Source of the DNA: Marinobacter salarius | GTDB taxonomy: Bacteria > Pseudomonadota > Gammaproteobacteria > Pseudomonadales > Oleiphilaceae | Assembly: GCA_000831005.1 (NCBI GenBank) | Contig: CP007152.1 | Location: forward strand, 1,364,001-1,428,000 | Length of the DNA: 64,000 nt | Direction: 5' to 3' | In this document: in pieces, positions 30,247 through 38,021 of the stretch | How the letters are laid out: every line of letters begins with the position of its first letter | Position numbering within the stretch: position 1 is the first letter of the stretch | Translations under genes and position numbers: made by a program | Notes under the pieces: generated by a model | Seen by the model: the letters and a program-made list of their open reading frames with translations, nothing else | Databases searched by the model: none | Told to the model about the DNA's origin: nothing

Positions 30247-30987
30247 TTACTTGTCCGGCTGAATCGAGATGTGCCGGTCCGGCGGCGGCAGTTTGGGTAG
30301 CATGGCTTCCGCATCAACCGTGCGGGTAGCGAAAAAAGCTTCCGCCGCTTCAATCAGAGCCGCCTCGGTTTTGAGGATACCAAGATAGACCGGCCATTCG
30401 GCGTCAACCAGTTTCGTGCTGTAACCATCCGGATCAACCTCCACCAGCTTGGCCAGAAACCGGAACTCCATTTCGTTCATGACGACGTAATCGCACCGTT
30501 TGTTCAGAAACATGCCCAGCATCTGTTGGGCATTGTAAGCGTCATGGCGGGTCAGGTTGGTACCAATCCGCCGCTCAAGTTGATCACTGTAGACAAACCA
30601 TTTTCGCAGACAGATGCTGCCATCAAGATCCTCGAAGGAGGCCGGTTGTCGGCCAGGTTGTGCGAACAGACGATCTCGCCAGGTTAACACCGGTCCGACG
30701 GCGTGCATCCGGCTTGGTAGCGGCATCCACAACGGGTTGGCAAAAACCGCGTTGGCTTGTCCTTTTTCCAGGGCCCAGGCCTGGCGCTTGCGCGGCATCG
30801 GGCGAAAACCGGCTGTAATACCGGCCTCCAGGCTGAACTCATTGATCACCTCAACCAGAATGCCCTTGTTAAGGTTGTCACCGTAGTAAAACGGCAGAAA
30901 ACCCTCGTCCGACCCCATAATTTCGAGCGTTTGAGAAGAAACTGGAAGGCACCAGAATGCGACGATGATCAGCAAACCTACTCTCAT
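30247..30987 (-). CDS. Periplasmic solute-binding-like protein (SBP_bac_3)
   Basis: A 246-residue exported protein with a signal peptide (MRVGLLIIVAFWCLPVSSQ). It has the fold of amino-acid-type extracellular binding proteins: LVEVINEFSLEAGITAGFRP in lobe 1 and CDYVVMNEMEFRFLA in lobe 2. No permease or ATPase gene is near, so it is an orphan, perhaps a sensor or an atypical binding protein. The ligand is unknown. It precedes the AlkX-like gene by 14 bp. Confidence 0.75.
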   Translation of the reverse strand: MRVGLLIIVAFWCLPVSSQTLEIMGSDEGFLPFYYGDNLNKGILVEVINEFSLEAGITAGFRPMPRKRQAWALEKGQANAVFANPLWMPLPSRMHAVGPVLTWRDRLFAQPGRQPASFEDLDGSICLRKWFVYSDQLERRIGTNLTRHDAYNAQQMLGMFLNKRCDYVVMNEMEFRFLAKLVEVDPDGYSTKLVDAEWPVYLGILKTEAALIEAAEAFFATRTVDAEAMLPKLPPPDRHISIQPDK

Positions 30988-31069
30988 GAAAACTCCTCTT
31001 ATGCTCCGATCAAAGGCTAGGAGCGCCTACTGTACCGGGGTAAGTCCTCTTTTGAGACTGCAAAGGCCT

Positions 31070-31360
31070 CTAGGAGTCGGCTTCATAACTGATCAAATCC
31101 ACCTCCGCTGCCTGCATACGCAGAGGGACGAGGGCCTGATACGCGGCGGAATCGTGCCATCTGACAACGACCTCCATGCTTGGGAAGCGGATAACCACGG
31201 TATCTGTATGAGGGTGTTGCCCGCTCAAGACTCTTGCTTGCGTGCCGCGAAGCACAAGTTCGGCGCCCCAGGGCTCCAGGGTATCGGGGACTTGGCGGCG
31301 GTATTCTTCCCATCTGGCTGGGTCTTTTATGGTGATTTGGCCGATTACGTAGGCTGTCAT
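31070..31360 (-). CDS. DUF1330 family protein
   Basis: A 96-residue protein with the dimeric ferredoxin-like alpha/beta pattern of DUF1330: AYVIGQITIKDPARWEEYRR at the start and VVRWHDSAAYQAL near the end. The function is unknown. It stands alone upstream of a divergent exported-protein gene. Confidence 0.85.
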   Translation of the reverse strand: MTAYVIGQITIKDPARWEEYRRQVPDTLEPWGAELVLRGTQARVLSGQHPHTDTVVIRFPSMEVVVRWHDSAAYQALVPLRMQAAEVDLISYEADS

Positions 31361-31443
31361 TTGTGGACCTATCTTGTTGTCGGTTTTGTTTTCCGTATCG
31401 GTTCTCTTTCGCTAGGCTACCAGCAATTCACATGGAGGCGAAC

Positions 31444-31864
31444 ATGAAAGGATTCCGCGCTTTAGTCTGTGCATTGTTAATTTCTCTTCCTGTCCTGGGC
31501 TATTCCGGCACGTTGGTACTCTCGCAACATCTGGCCTTGGAATATCCGGAGCCTGAACAGATCTCCCATTCGAGCAACATGCTCATCCTCAAATACGACG
31601 ATTGGGCATTGTCCCATCAGGTTGTGGATGGAGAGTCGATGTATTCTCAGGTGGACCTCACAGGTGTTACTGGCAAGTTTATTCAATCCATATTCATTCC
31701 TGAAAAGCGCTCCGTACTACCAAACTGGCTGCAACTGCTTGCGGAAGAGCAGGGCAGGGTATCTGTCCGTGTTTGACCGGGCAGCCATTCATCACATCGT
31801 GATTCAGGGGACTGAAGAGCGGTATCAAGAGGTGATCAACAACATCAGGGAGCTTACGAGCTAA
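31444..31864 (+). CDS. Small exported protein (frame broken)
   Basis: The start at 31444 has a clear GGAGG-type site (catGGAGGcgaac) and opens a signal peptide, MKGFRALVCALLISLPVLG. The frame stops at 31776, but a second frame continues with FDRAAIHHIVIQGTEERYQE to a stop at 31864, which looks like the real C-terminus. The break lies near 31755, in a repeated gcaggg. Here an extra base, not a missing one, restores the frame. The restored protein has about 139 residues. No family recognised. Confidence 0.55.
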
Positions 31865-31893
31865 TCTCGGAATCAGGCGAATGCGACGAAGCG

Positions 31894-32073
31894 ATGAAGT
31901 TTGTTCCAGAACCGCTAAGCCCCGGAGAAAGTGCTCTGAAATGGTTGTCCAGGGAAGCCAGAAGCAAATTCCTGAAAACGCTTGCTGAGAACAAGGAGCA
32001 CTATACTCTGTGCGTTAAAGCTGCTGCTTACCGTATGGCTCAGTGTTTTCATATGGCGGCGTTGGGGGGTTAA
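31894..32073 (+). CDS. Possible 59-residue protein
   Basis: A short open frame, MKFVPEPLSPGESALKWLS at its start and ending MAALGG. Its composition, rich in Lys, Glu, Ala and Leu with helical periodicity, looks protein-like, and no other frame is open across it. The ribosome site is poor. It has no recognised relative. It lies in the cassette-like stretch and 30 bp after the small exported protein gene. Confidence 0.35.
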   Translation: MKFVPEPLSPGESALKWLSREARSKFLKTLAENKEHYTLCVKAAAYRMAQCFHMAALGG

Positions 32074-32191
32074 ATAGATCTGTCCCGGATTTCTCGCTGA
32101 AGCGCCAACACAAAATAACCGCGGGGCTTTTTCTACAGCTTCAACGCCTGAGTTGGGCGGCAATTTCGTCGACTCCTACTGTTGCTGGAGA

Positions 32192-32674
32192 TTATCCAAT
32201 TGAGCTCTGCCTTTTTTCGAGCCGATAACGCAAGAAGGTTTTATCTGCGACCTCTAATTGCCCATTTTTACGGAAGCCTAAACGCAGCAAGCCTTTAATA
32301 TTCTTCCTCGTGGGCGGGAGGAGCACCGTGACCGCCTCGAAACCCATTTCTCCAAAAGCTCGACGAATTATTTCGCTGTAGAGGGTTTTCCCTAATCCCC
32401 AATGATCCGGGTGCAGTACTAATCCCAAGTCAGCTTCCCCGTTCTCGCGTTGTAATCCACCCCAGCCGACAAACTGACCATCAACGACAAACGCCCACGG
32501 ACCGTAACCATCTTCTTTCCATAGCCGTTCTTTTGCAGCAATAAATTCCTCGCAGTCGCTTTCCCCGAAACAACTGGTTGCCAAAGGCATATGCCGCCGC
32601 ACCAACGGATTATTCATTAGTTCGATAATTTCGGAGCTATCGACTTCCGTTAGCCGCTTGAATTCAGTAGTCAT
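32192..32674 (-). CDS. GNAT acetyltransferase, RimJ/RimL-like
   Basis: A 160-residue acetyltransferase of the type that acts on ribosomal N-termini or small amines. LGLVLHPDHWGLGKTLYSEI holds the acetyl-CoA loop, and RKNIKGLLRLGFRKNGQ the C-terminal strand-helix. It begins 17 bases after the GTTGGGC end of an attC-like site, a position typical of an integron gene cassette. The start is taken as ATG at 32674; a GTG one codon before is possible. No good ribosome site is seen, which is common in cassettes. Confidence 0.8.
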   Translation of the reverse strand: MTTEFKRLTEVDSSEIIELMNNPLVRRHMPLATSCFGESDCEEFIAAKERLWKEDGYGPWAFVVDGQFVGWGGLQRENGEADLGLVLHPDHWGLGKTLYSEIIRRAFGEMGFEAVTVLLPPTRKNIKGLLRLGFRKNGQLEVADKTFLRYRLEKRQSSIG

Positions 32675-32690
32675 CACTGTTCACTTTGCC

Positions 32691-32751
32691 GCCCAACGCC
32701 TTGCAGCAGGGGCGCGACGTCAGGAGCGTCCCTTGCCTGCATTTGTTAACT
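32691..32751 (-). repeat. Integron attC-like recombination site
   Basis: Read on the minus strand, the site begins TTAACAA (R'' side) and ends GCGTTGGGC, where GTTGGGC is a perfect match to the GTTRRRY core. The 60 bp between are imperfectly self-complementary: GCAAGGGACGC pairs with GCGCCCCTGC, and TGCAG with CTGCA. The stop codon TAA of the upstream gene lies inside the R'' end and the next gene starts 17 bases after the core, as in gene cassettes. The R'' box departs from RYYYAAC at one position. No integrase gene is in the window. Confidence 0.6.
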
Positions 32752-33407
32752 TTCGTCTTTAAGATTTTCTGGCAGTTTCACCTTGCCGCTCTCCACGAAA
32801 TCACCTAGCGTTCGTAGCCGACGATAATGTGCCATAAGAACTTTTAACGTAACCTCGGGATCTGCTGTTTTGTCCTGAAGTTCCTTCAAACTTTGAAAGC
32901 CTAGGTGCTTTGCGAGCTCCTCAGACATATTATTTAATTCTTTTGCCTCAGATGCCGCGAGCGAAGCATATTCGCGGTTCTGCTGCCGCCGGCGCTTCGC
33001 TATATCGAGCCTCGCGCGGTCAATTCGTTTGAATGCCTCAACTGCGGTAACACCTGCGCCCAATAAGATTCCTACTGACTTGGCCACCTGAAGGGCAACA
33101 TCAGGTTTATCAGAAGGTCTATCCATCCTGGAGAAGCATACTGAATAGACTGAACGGTTGGGCGCTGTTGCTTCGGAATTTGATTGAAAAGCACCGCATA
33201 AAGGTTTACGTAGCTGTATCCGCCCTGCCACGGATATTCATGGAATGTCTTGTTTACTCTGTCGACTATTCTAGGATCTAGCTCTTGGGAGCTATCAAAA
33301 TGAAAAACAAACGAATGCGCTTGCTGGTAGGCATAGGGGAATCCGTAAAGGTCTTCCAGGGCCCAACGTTCATCCATTAATACTCGGTAGATGCCAGTGT
33401 CTTCCAC
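32746..33407 (-). CDS. Conserved protein of unknown function (frameshifted), cassette-borne
   Basis: Two frames join into one protein of about 220 residues when one base is added near 33100. The N-terminal half contains IYRVLMDERWALEDLYGFP and IQYASPGWIDLL; the second half has a helical, charged stretch (AKRRRQQNREYASLA) and ends LGFQSLKELQDK... ESGKVKLPENLKDES. I recall similar conserved proteins with the IQYASPGW block from scattered proteobacteria, without known function. A hydrophobic segment lies near the join. The start is the GTG at 33407 with a GGGAG site. Its stop codon lies inside the attC-like site. Confidence 0.6.
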
Positions 33408-33649
33408 ACTTACTCCCTTGAAAGTTAACAGCAGTTAGACCGACGTCTCAGTGATTGCCAAAATTTGACCGCTTCGTTATTACGTTTCACGATCTCGGAA
33501 ACCCCTTAAATACTCGTTAAAACTAGCCGTAAATCCAATAACTTGCAAAGCGAAACAGCCCAGCTGGCAGGTTCTATACTGCGCAATCATGAGGCGGTCG
33601 CATTTCCGCAATCATAAAACAGTCCAATGATTCCGGAGACCCCGAAAAC
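33408..33649. other. Intergenic stretch with a possible attC remnant
   Basis: No gene is seen. On the plus strand TTAACAGCAGTTAGAC at 33425-33440 joins an R''-like end to a perfect GTTRRRY core (GTTAGAC) without the usual palindromic middle. It may be a deleted attC site or chance. The same GAAAGTTAACA string begins the attC-like site at 32751 on the other strand. Confidence 0.3.
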
Positions 33650-33683
33650 AAAAAAGGCCCGAAGCTTTAACACTTCAGGCCTT
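33650..33683 (-). terminator. Terminator of the nrdJa-nrdJb operon
   Basis: On the minus strand GGCCTGAAG and CTTCGGGCC form a stem with one mismatch around TGTTAAAG, followed by TTTTTTG. It lies 27 bases after the nrdJb stop codon and is a standard rho-independent terminator. Confidence 0.8.
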
Positions 33684-33709
33684 CTCATCACTCACTGCAG
33701 TCAATCACC

Positions 33710-34399
33710 TCAACCGCACTTGCTATCGCCGCAAGACAGGCAAGTCGCACACCCGTCCATCACGATCACCGCCTTGGTGCTGCACTTGCCGCACATGGTG
33801 GCGTTGGGCGGGTAGTCGCCGGCTTTGTCGTCGTTCGTGGCCGTGGTGTGGCTGGCTTCGAATTCGGCGCGTTTTTCGGCGAGGATGCGCTTGGTGACTT
33901 CGCTCATTTCCTCACTCTCAATCAGGCCAATGGCCTTGAGGTGCTTCTCGATCACGGCGCCAATTTCAGCGACGAGAGAGGGCATGAACACGCCGCCTTT
34001 CTTGAAGTAGCCGCCGTTGGGGTCGTACACGCTGCGCAGTTCTTCCACCAGGAAGGTGACGTCGCCGCCTTTGCGGAACACGGCGGAGACAACGCGGGTG
34101 AGGGCGATTACCCACTGGAAGTGTTCCATCGACTTGGAGTTGATGAACACTTCATACGGCTGCCGGCTTTCGTGGTCGGTGCCTTCGTTGAGCAGGATGT
34201 CATTAATGGTGATGTACATCGCGTGCTCGGCCACCGGCGGTTTGATCTTGTAGGTGGTGCCCAGCAGGAAGTCCGGCCGTTCGATGTATTCGTTCATCTC
34301 AACCGGTTTGTTTTCCGGCTGCGCGGCTGGCTGAGCTGCTTCTGGGTCGGCTTTCTTTACGCGGTAGCCGACGATTTTGTTGCTGATTTTAACGGTCAT
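33710..34399 (-). CDS. nrdJb: Class II ribonucleotide reductase, NrdJb (TSCPD) subunit
   Basis: The C-terminal piece of a split adenosylcobalamin-dependent ribonucleotide reductase, 229 residues. It has the TSCPD-type domain around RQPYEVFINSKSMEHFQWVI and a C-terminal cysteine cluster (MCGKCSTKAV, then CATCLSCGDSKCG), which in this family shuttles electrons to the active site and may bind zinc. The ATG at 34399 follows AGGACAAC; an earlier in-frame start overlaps nrdJa. It lies 28 bp after nrdJa on the same strand. Split nrdJ genes are known from Pseudomonas and relatives. Confidence 0.9.
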   Translation of the reverse strand: MTVKISNKIVGYRVKKADPEAAQPAAQPENKPVEMNEYIERPDFLLGTTYKIKPPVAEHAMYITINDILLNEGTDHESRQPYEVFINSKSMEHFQWVIALTRVVSAVFRKGGDVTFLVEELRSVYDPNGGYFKKGGVFMPSLVAEIGAVIEKHLKAIGLIESEEMSEVTKRILAEKRAEFEASHTTATNDDKAGDYPPNATMCGKCSTKAVIVMDGCATCLSCGDSKCG

Positions 34400-34427
34400 G
34401 TTCGTTGTCCTGTGTCGGTTCCCGGGA

Positions 34428-36566
34428 TCAGTATTTGCCGTAGGTGCCTTCTTTAAGCGCATCAAACAGGTTGGCGGCGTTATGGAGCTCGCCGTCGTAC
34501 TCCACCTGTTCGTTGCCCTTGAGGGTCACCTTGCTGCCGTCGTCCAGGGTGAATTCGTACAGTGTGTTTTCCAGGTCTTTCTCCTGAACCAGCACGCCCT
34601 GGAAGGCTTCCGGGTTAAAGCGGAAGGTGGTGCAACCCTTCAGGCCTTTGTCGTAGGCGTACATGTAGATGTCTTTGAAGTCCGGATACGCGAAGTCCTG
34701 GGGCACGTTGGCGGTCTTGGAGATGGACGAGTCCACCCACAGTTGGGCCGCGGCCTGGATGTCCACGTGCTGCGCCGGCGTCACGTCTTCAGACGTGGTG
34801 AAGTATTGGGGCAGGCGCTTGTCTTCTTCTTCGGAGAAGGGCATTGCACCGGGGTTAACCAGGTGGCGATAGGCCAGCAGCTCGAAGGAGAATACGTCGA
34901 CTTTTTCCTTGGTCTTGCGCCCTTCGCGGATGATGTTGCGCGCGTAGTGGTGCGAGAAGCTCGGCTCGATGCCGTTACTGGCGTTGTTGGCCAATGACAG
35001 GCTGATGGTGCCGGTGGGCGCGATGGAGGTGTGGTGCGTGAAGCGGCCACCTTTCTCGGCCAGTTGCTCGATCAGCTCCGGCTCTACGCCGGCGATCTGC
35101 TGCATGTACTTGCTGTACTTGGCGTGCAGCACCTTGCCTTTGAGCTTGTCGCCCAGCTTGTAGCCGTCCTGGGACAGCTGCGGGCACTTGGTCAGCATCT
35201 TTGGAGTAACTTCAAACTCGTCATCCATGATCGGCGCCGGGCCTTTCTCTTCGGCCAGGGCCAGGGACTGGCGCCAGCCTTCCACGGCCATTTCACGTAC
35301 GACTTCTTCGGTAAACTGCACGGATTCGGACGAGCCGTAAGGCATACGCAGCATGGCGAGGGTGGAGCCCAGGCCGAGGATGCCCATGCCGTGGCGGCGC
35401 TTGTAGGTGATTTCGTGGCGCTGCTCTTCCAGCGGCAGGCCGTTGATTTCCACTACGTTGTCCAGCATGCGGGTGAAGATGCCAACGACTTTACGGTACT
35501 TCTCATAGTTGAAGCTGGCCTTGTCGGTGAACGGGTAGTCCACGAACATGGTCAGGTTCACAGAGCCCAGCAGGCAGCTGCCGTAGGGGGGCAGGGGCTG
35601 TTCGCCACAGGGGTTGGTGGCGCGGATGTCTTCGCAGAACCAGTTGTTGTTCATCTGGTTGACCTTGTCGATCAGGATGAACCCTGGCTCGGCGTAGTCG
35701 TAGGTGCTGGTCATGATGGTGTCCCAGATAAACTGGGCTTTCAGGGTGCGGTAGATGCGGCACGCAACCTTGCCTTCGTCATTGACCACGTAACCTTTTT
35801 GGATCGGGAAGTCGCGGTACACGAACTGGGTGGTGTCGGACAGGTCCAGGCCTTCGTCTTCCACTTCTTTCTCGGTGACGGGGAACGACAGGTGCCAGTC
35901 GTCGCCGTTGCGCACGGCTTCAATGAAGTCTTCGGTGATCAGCAGCGACAGGTTGAACTGGCGCAGGCGGCCGTCTTCACGCTTGGCCTGGATGAAGTCG
36001 ATGACGTCTGGGTGGTGTACGTCGAAGGTGGCCATCTGGGCGCCACGGCGTCCACCGGCAGAAGACACGGTGAAGCACATGCGGTCGAAGATATCCATGA
36101 ACGACAGCGGGCCGGAGGTGGTGGCACCCGCACCGGCAACGTAGGCACCGCGGGGGCGCAGGGTGGAGAATTCATAACCAATACCACAACCGGCTTTGAG
36201 GGTGAGGCCGGCTTCGTGGTTTTTCTCCAGGATGTCGTTCATGGAGTCCTGAACGGAGCCAGACACGGTGCAGTTGATGGTGGATGTGGCTGGTTTGTGG
36301 GCTTCCGCACCGGCGTTGGAGGTAATGCGGCCAGCGGGGATGGCACCGTGGCGCAGGGCCCAGACGAATTCTTTCTTGTGCTTGGCACGATTGGCTTTGT
36401 TTTCCACTTCGGCAAGGGCAGTGGCAACGCGCTCGTAGGTTGCTTCGATGTCCTTATCGACGGGTTCGCCGGTCTTGGTTTTGAGTTGGTACTTGCTGTT
36501 CCAGATGTCCAGCGAAGCTTCCTGCATTGGAATTGTTGTTATCACTGCCTGTGCTTTAGCGTTCAT
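34428..36566 (-). CDS. nrdJa: Class II ribonucleotide reductase, NrdJa catalytic subunit
   Basis: Makes deoxyribonucleotides from ribonucleotides using adenosylcobalamin, with or without oxygen. The 712-residue chain has the radical-enzyme barrel. Blocks ATNPCGEQPLPPYGSCLLGS (active-site Asn, Cys and Glu) and TSNAGAEAHKPATSTINCT (an N-terminal redox Cys) are clear. SIAPTGTISL, the late barrel block, is also present. An N-terminal ATP-cone is lacking. The start at 36566 (MNAKAQAVIT) has GAGGGTGG upstream; a start at 36632 would run through the leader. The second subunit gene, nrdJb, follows. A 300-500 base structured leader precedes it. Confidence 0.93.
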   Translation of the reverse strand: MNAKAQAVITTIPMQEASLDIWNSKYQLKTKTGEPVDKDIEATYERVATALAEVENKANRAKHKKEFVWALRHGAIPAGRITSNAGAEAHKPATSTINCTVSGSVQDSMNDILEKNHEAGLTLKAGCGIGYEFSTLRPRGAYVAGAGATTSGPLSFMDIFDRMCFTVSSAGGRRGAQMATFDVHHPDVIDFIQAKREDGRLRQFNLSLLITEDFIEAVRNGDDWHLSFPVTEKEVEDEGLDLSDTTQFVYRDFPIQKGYVVNDEGKVACRIYRTLKAQFIWDTIMTSTYDYAEPGFILIDKVNQMNNNWFCEDIRATNPCGEQPLPPYGSCLLGSVNLTMFVDYPFTDKASFNYEKYRKVVGIFTRMLDNVVEINGLPLEEQRHEITYKRRHGMGILGLGSTLAMLRMPYGSSESVQFTEEVVREMAVEGWRQSLALAEEKGPAPIMDDEFEVTPKMLTKCPQLSQDGYKLGDKLKGKVLHAKYSKYMQQIAGVEPELIEQLAEKGGRFTHHTSIAPTGTISLSLANNASNGIEPSFSHHYARNIIREGRKTKEKVDVFSFELLAYRHLVNPGAMPFSEEEDKRLPQYFTTSEDVTPAQHVDIQAAAQLWVDSSISKTANVPQDFAYPDFKDIYMYAYDKGLKGCTTFRFNPEAFQGVLVQEKDLENTLYEFTLDDGSKVTLKGNEQVEYDGELHNAANLFDALKEGTYGKY

Positions 36567-36683
36567 TGCCACCCTCGGATGTCCGGTATGTCTTTTGATG
36601 GCCGTTGCAAACCGCAGCCGGCCATACCCCATGTGTCGTTAAGATGTTTCAGCCTGGAAGGCCGTTATGCTTCAGATCCGGTG

Positions 36684-36703
36684 AAACACTAGATCTGGTG
36701 TTT
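36684..36703. promoter_or_regulatory. Palindrome in the nrdJ leader, NrdR-box-like
   Basis: AAACACTAGATCTGGTGTTT is a 20-bp palindrome with a single mismatch. The inner 16 bp (36686-36701) match 13 of 16 positions of the NrdR-box pattern as I recall it (ACACWATATATWGTGT). It lies 120 bp before nrdJa. A hairpin in the transcript is the alternative reading. Confidence 0.4.
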
Positions 36704-36710
36704 TTCTAAC

Positions 36711-36744
36711 CTGCTGTCCGCCCTGGAAAGGGCGTAACAGCGGG
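36711..36744 (-). ncRNA. Stem-loop in the nrdJa 5' leader
   Basis: On the minus strand CCCGCTGTTACGCCC...GGGCGGACAGCAGG folds as a two-part stem: CGCCCT/AGGGCG around TTCC, and CTGT/ACAG plus GC/GC outside a small bulge. It lies about 145-180 bases before the nrdJa start in the transcript. A structured nrdJ RNA motif has been described upstream of class II reductase genes in gammaproteobacteria; whether this is a member needs a covariance-model search. The features of a cobalamin riboswitch are not seen. Confidence 0.4.
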
Positions 36745-36810
36745 TTTTCAGGAAAGATGGTCACCCGCGTGGTTTACTGGCGCGCCGTTCGTGGTGAGCG
36801 GGCCGAGCAA

Positions 36811-36857
36811 ACCCTATATATGGGTGAATATGAGATGAGTATAACAGGATATAGTGG
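36811..36857. promoter_or_regulatory. Two weak NrdR-like boxes 31 bp apart
   Basis: ACCCTATATATGGGTG (36811-36826) and TAACAGGATATAGTGG (36842-36857) each match about 11 of 16 positions of the NrdR-box pattern. Their centres are 31 bp apart, three helical turns, as in known NrdR pairs. They lie about 250-290 bp before nrdJa. The match is imperfect and the call is tentative. The stretch from 36860 to 37150, which should hold the promoter of the next plus-strand gene, shows nothing else definite. Confidence 0.35.
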
Positions 36858-37150
36858 TCTGTGAATAAGAAGACAACTATAGACTGCGGCTCATAGCGAA
36901 AGAAAATCAATGGATGAATGCTTGAATATCCTGAAATGCCCGCAGAAACGCCGCGTTGAGGCATTTTACTTGAAACCACTAGATGTTGTGGTCAAAAACT
37001 GCGCAGCGAAAAATCTGAAAAAAGGTTCATAAAGTCAGTTAAATGTGACCGATGCACGTACGTTTTGTACCTGTCGCTAAAGTAGTGATGTGGAGTCGTA
37101 AGAGGTAGTGGCCCACAGGAAGTGAAAACTACTATAAAAGGAACATAATA

Positions 37151-37960
37151 ATGAAAGGCCTGAAACGAACACTGCTTGCGCTGGGCGTCGCAGGGTTGCC
37201 TGCTGCCGCAATGGCAGACATTGTGATGCTGGAGGACAGCGCAATGGGAAACATTACCGGCCAGGCCGGTGTGTCCATTGAGCTGGAAACCAAGATCAAT
37301 ATGGACCGCTTTATCTATACCGATGAAGGGTCGCTGACGATCAGCGATATCAGCATCGGCGGTGCGGAACGGACAGACTTCTTTGGTTTCAATGGCCTGG
37401 GTGGGCCAGATTCCAATGATCTGCTGGACAACATCCGTATCGATATTGATGTGCTCGCCGACGGCGATGCGGCCATCAATATCCGCCCGCAATTCTTCAA
37501 TGCTATTGATTTCCGTGTGACCTCCGGTGCGTGGGAATTGTGGGGGCAGGGCGGCCAGAACACGGCGCTGATGGACAACCTGTTCATTGAAGGTGTGTTG
37601 GGGCGTGGCTCTATTCACATTGATACAGACACCGACGTCATGCGGCTACGTTCTGCGTTTGCCATTGAGGTAATGGATTTCGATGTGCCGTTTGCGGCCG
37701 TGGGCATTCGTGGTCTTTCATTGACCGGTGCGGACTACGACCAGACCTTCCCGAGCGTGTTGGACCTGTTCGCGGAAGTGGACCTGTATATCTACAACGG
37801 CCAGCGTGCAGACGGTGGTTCCTCCCTGGCGATCGATATGCCCAGCTTTGCGGCGGACATCGGAATGCAGGAGGTGATTGTGGGGCAGGCCTCGATCGGC
37901 CAGATCTTCATTGATGATCTGGCGATCACCAATACCCAGATGCGGGTGTACGGTCACTAG
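37151..37960 (+). CDS. DUF6160 family exported protein
   Basis: A 269-residue secreted protein with signal peptide MKGLKRTLLALGVAGLPAAA, cleaved near AMA-DI. The mature N-terminus, VMLEDSAMGNITGQAGVSIE, is the DUF6160 signature, found also in the Acinetobacter FilA-type pilus-system protein. The rest is acidic and beta-rich with repeated hydrophobic/Asp patterns (LTISDISIGG, IRIDIDVLADG). It has no cysteines. It is probably on the cell surface or in the outer membrane; a role in adhesion is only suggested. The gene ends in a perfect hairpin. Confidence 0.85.
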   Translation: MKGLKRTLLALGVAGLPAAAMADIVMLEDSAMGNITGQAGVSIELETKINMDRFIYTDEGSLTISDISIGGAERTDFFGFNGLGGPDSNDLLDNIRIDIDVLADGDAAINIRPQFFNAIDFRVTSGAWELWGQGGQNTALMDNLFIEGVLGRGSIHIDTDTDVMRLRSAFAIEVMDFDVPFAAVGIRGLSLTGADYDQTFPSVLDLFAEVDLYIYNGQRADGGSSLAIDMPSFAADIGMQEVIVGQASIGQIFIDDLAITNTQMRVYGH

Positions 37961-37970
37961 TGACCAAACG

Positions 37971-38001
37971 GTCTACGGGGCATGCAAGGTGCCCCGTAGA
38001 C
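37971..38001. terminator. Perfect 12-bp hairpin between converging genes
   Basis: GTCTACGGGGCA and TGCCCCGTAGAC pair without mismatch around TGCAAGG. It lies between the ends of the DUF6160 gene and the ABC operon and probably ends both transcripts, though there is no T-run. Confidence 0.65.
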
Positions 38002-38021
38002 GAGTTTGCCGGCGAGCGTGA

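Noticed and set aside
31894..33440. A complete mobile integron
   Set aside because: There is one good attC-like site but no integrase gene, attI site or row of cassettes.
35031..36692. A 553-codon open frame on the plus strand opposite nrdJa
   Set aside because: It lies wholly across the well-supported NrdJa gene, matches no family and is rich in Val, Gly and His, a common artefact opposite GC-rich coding DNA.
36567..36900. Cobalamin riboswitch upstream of nrdJa
   Set aside because: The conserved B12-box sequence and the expected long multi-stem core are not visible; only a simple two-part stem-loop is.
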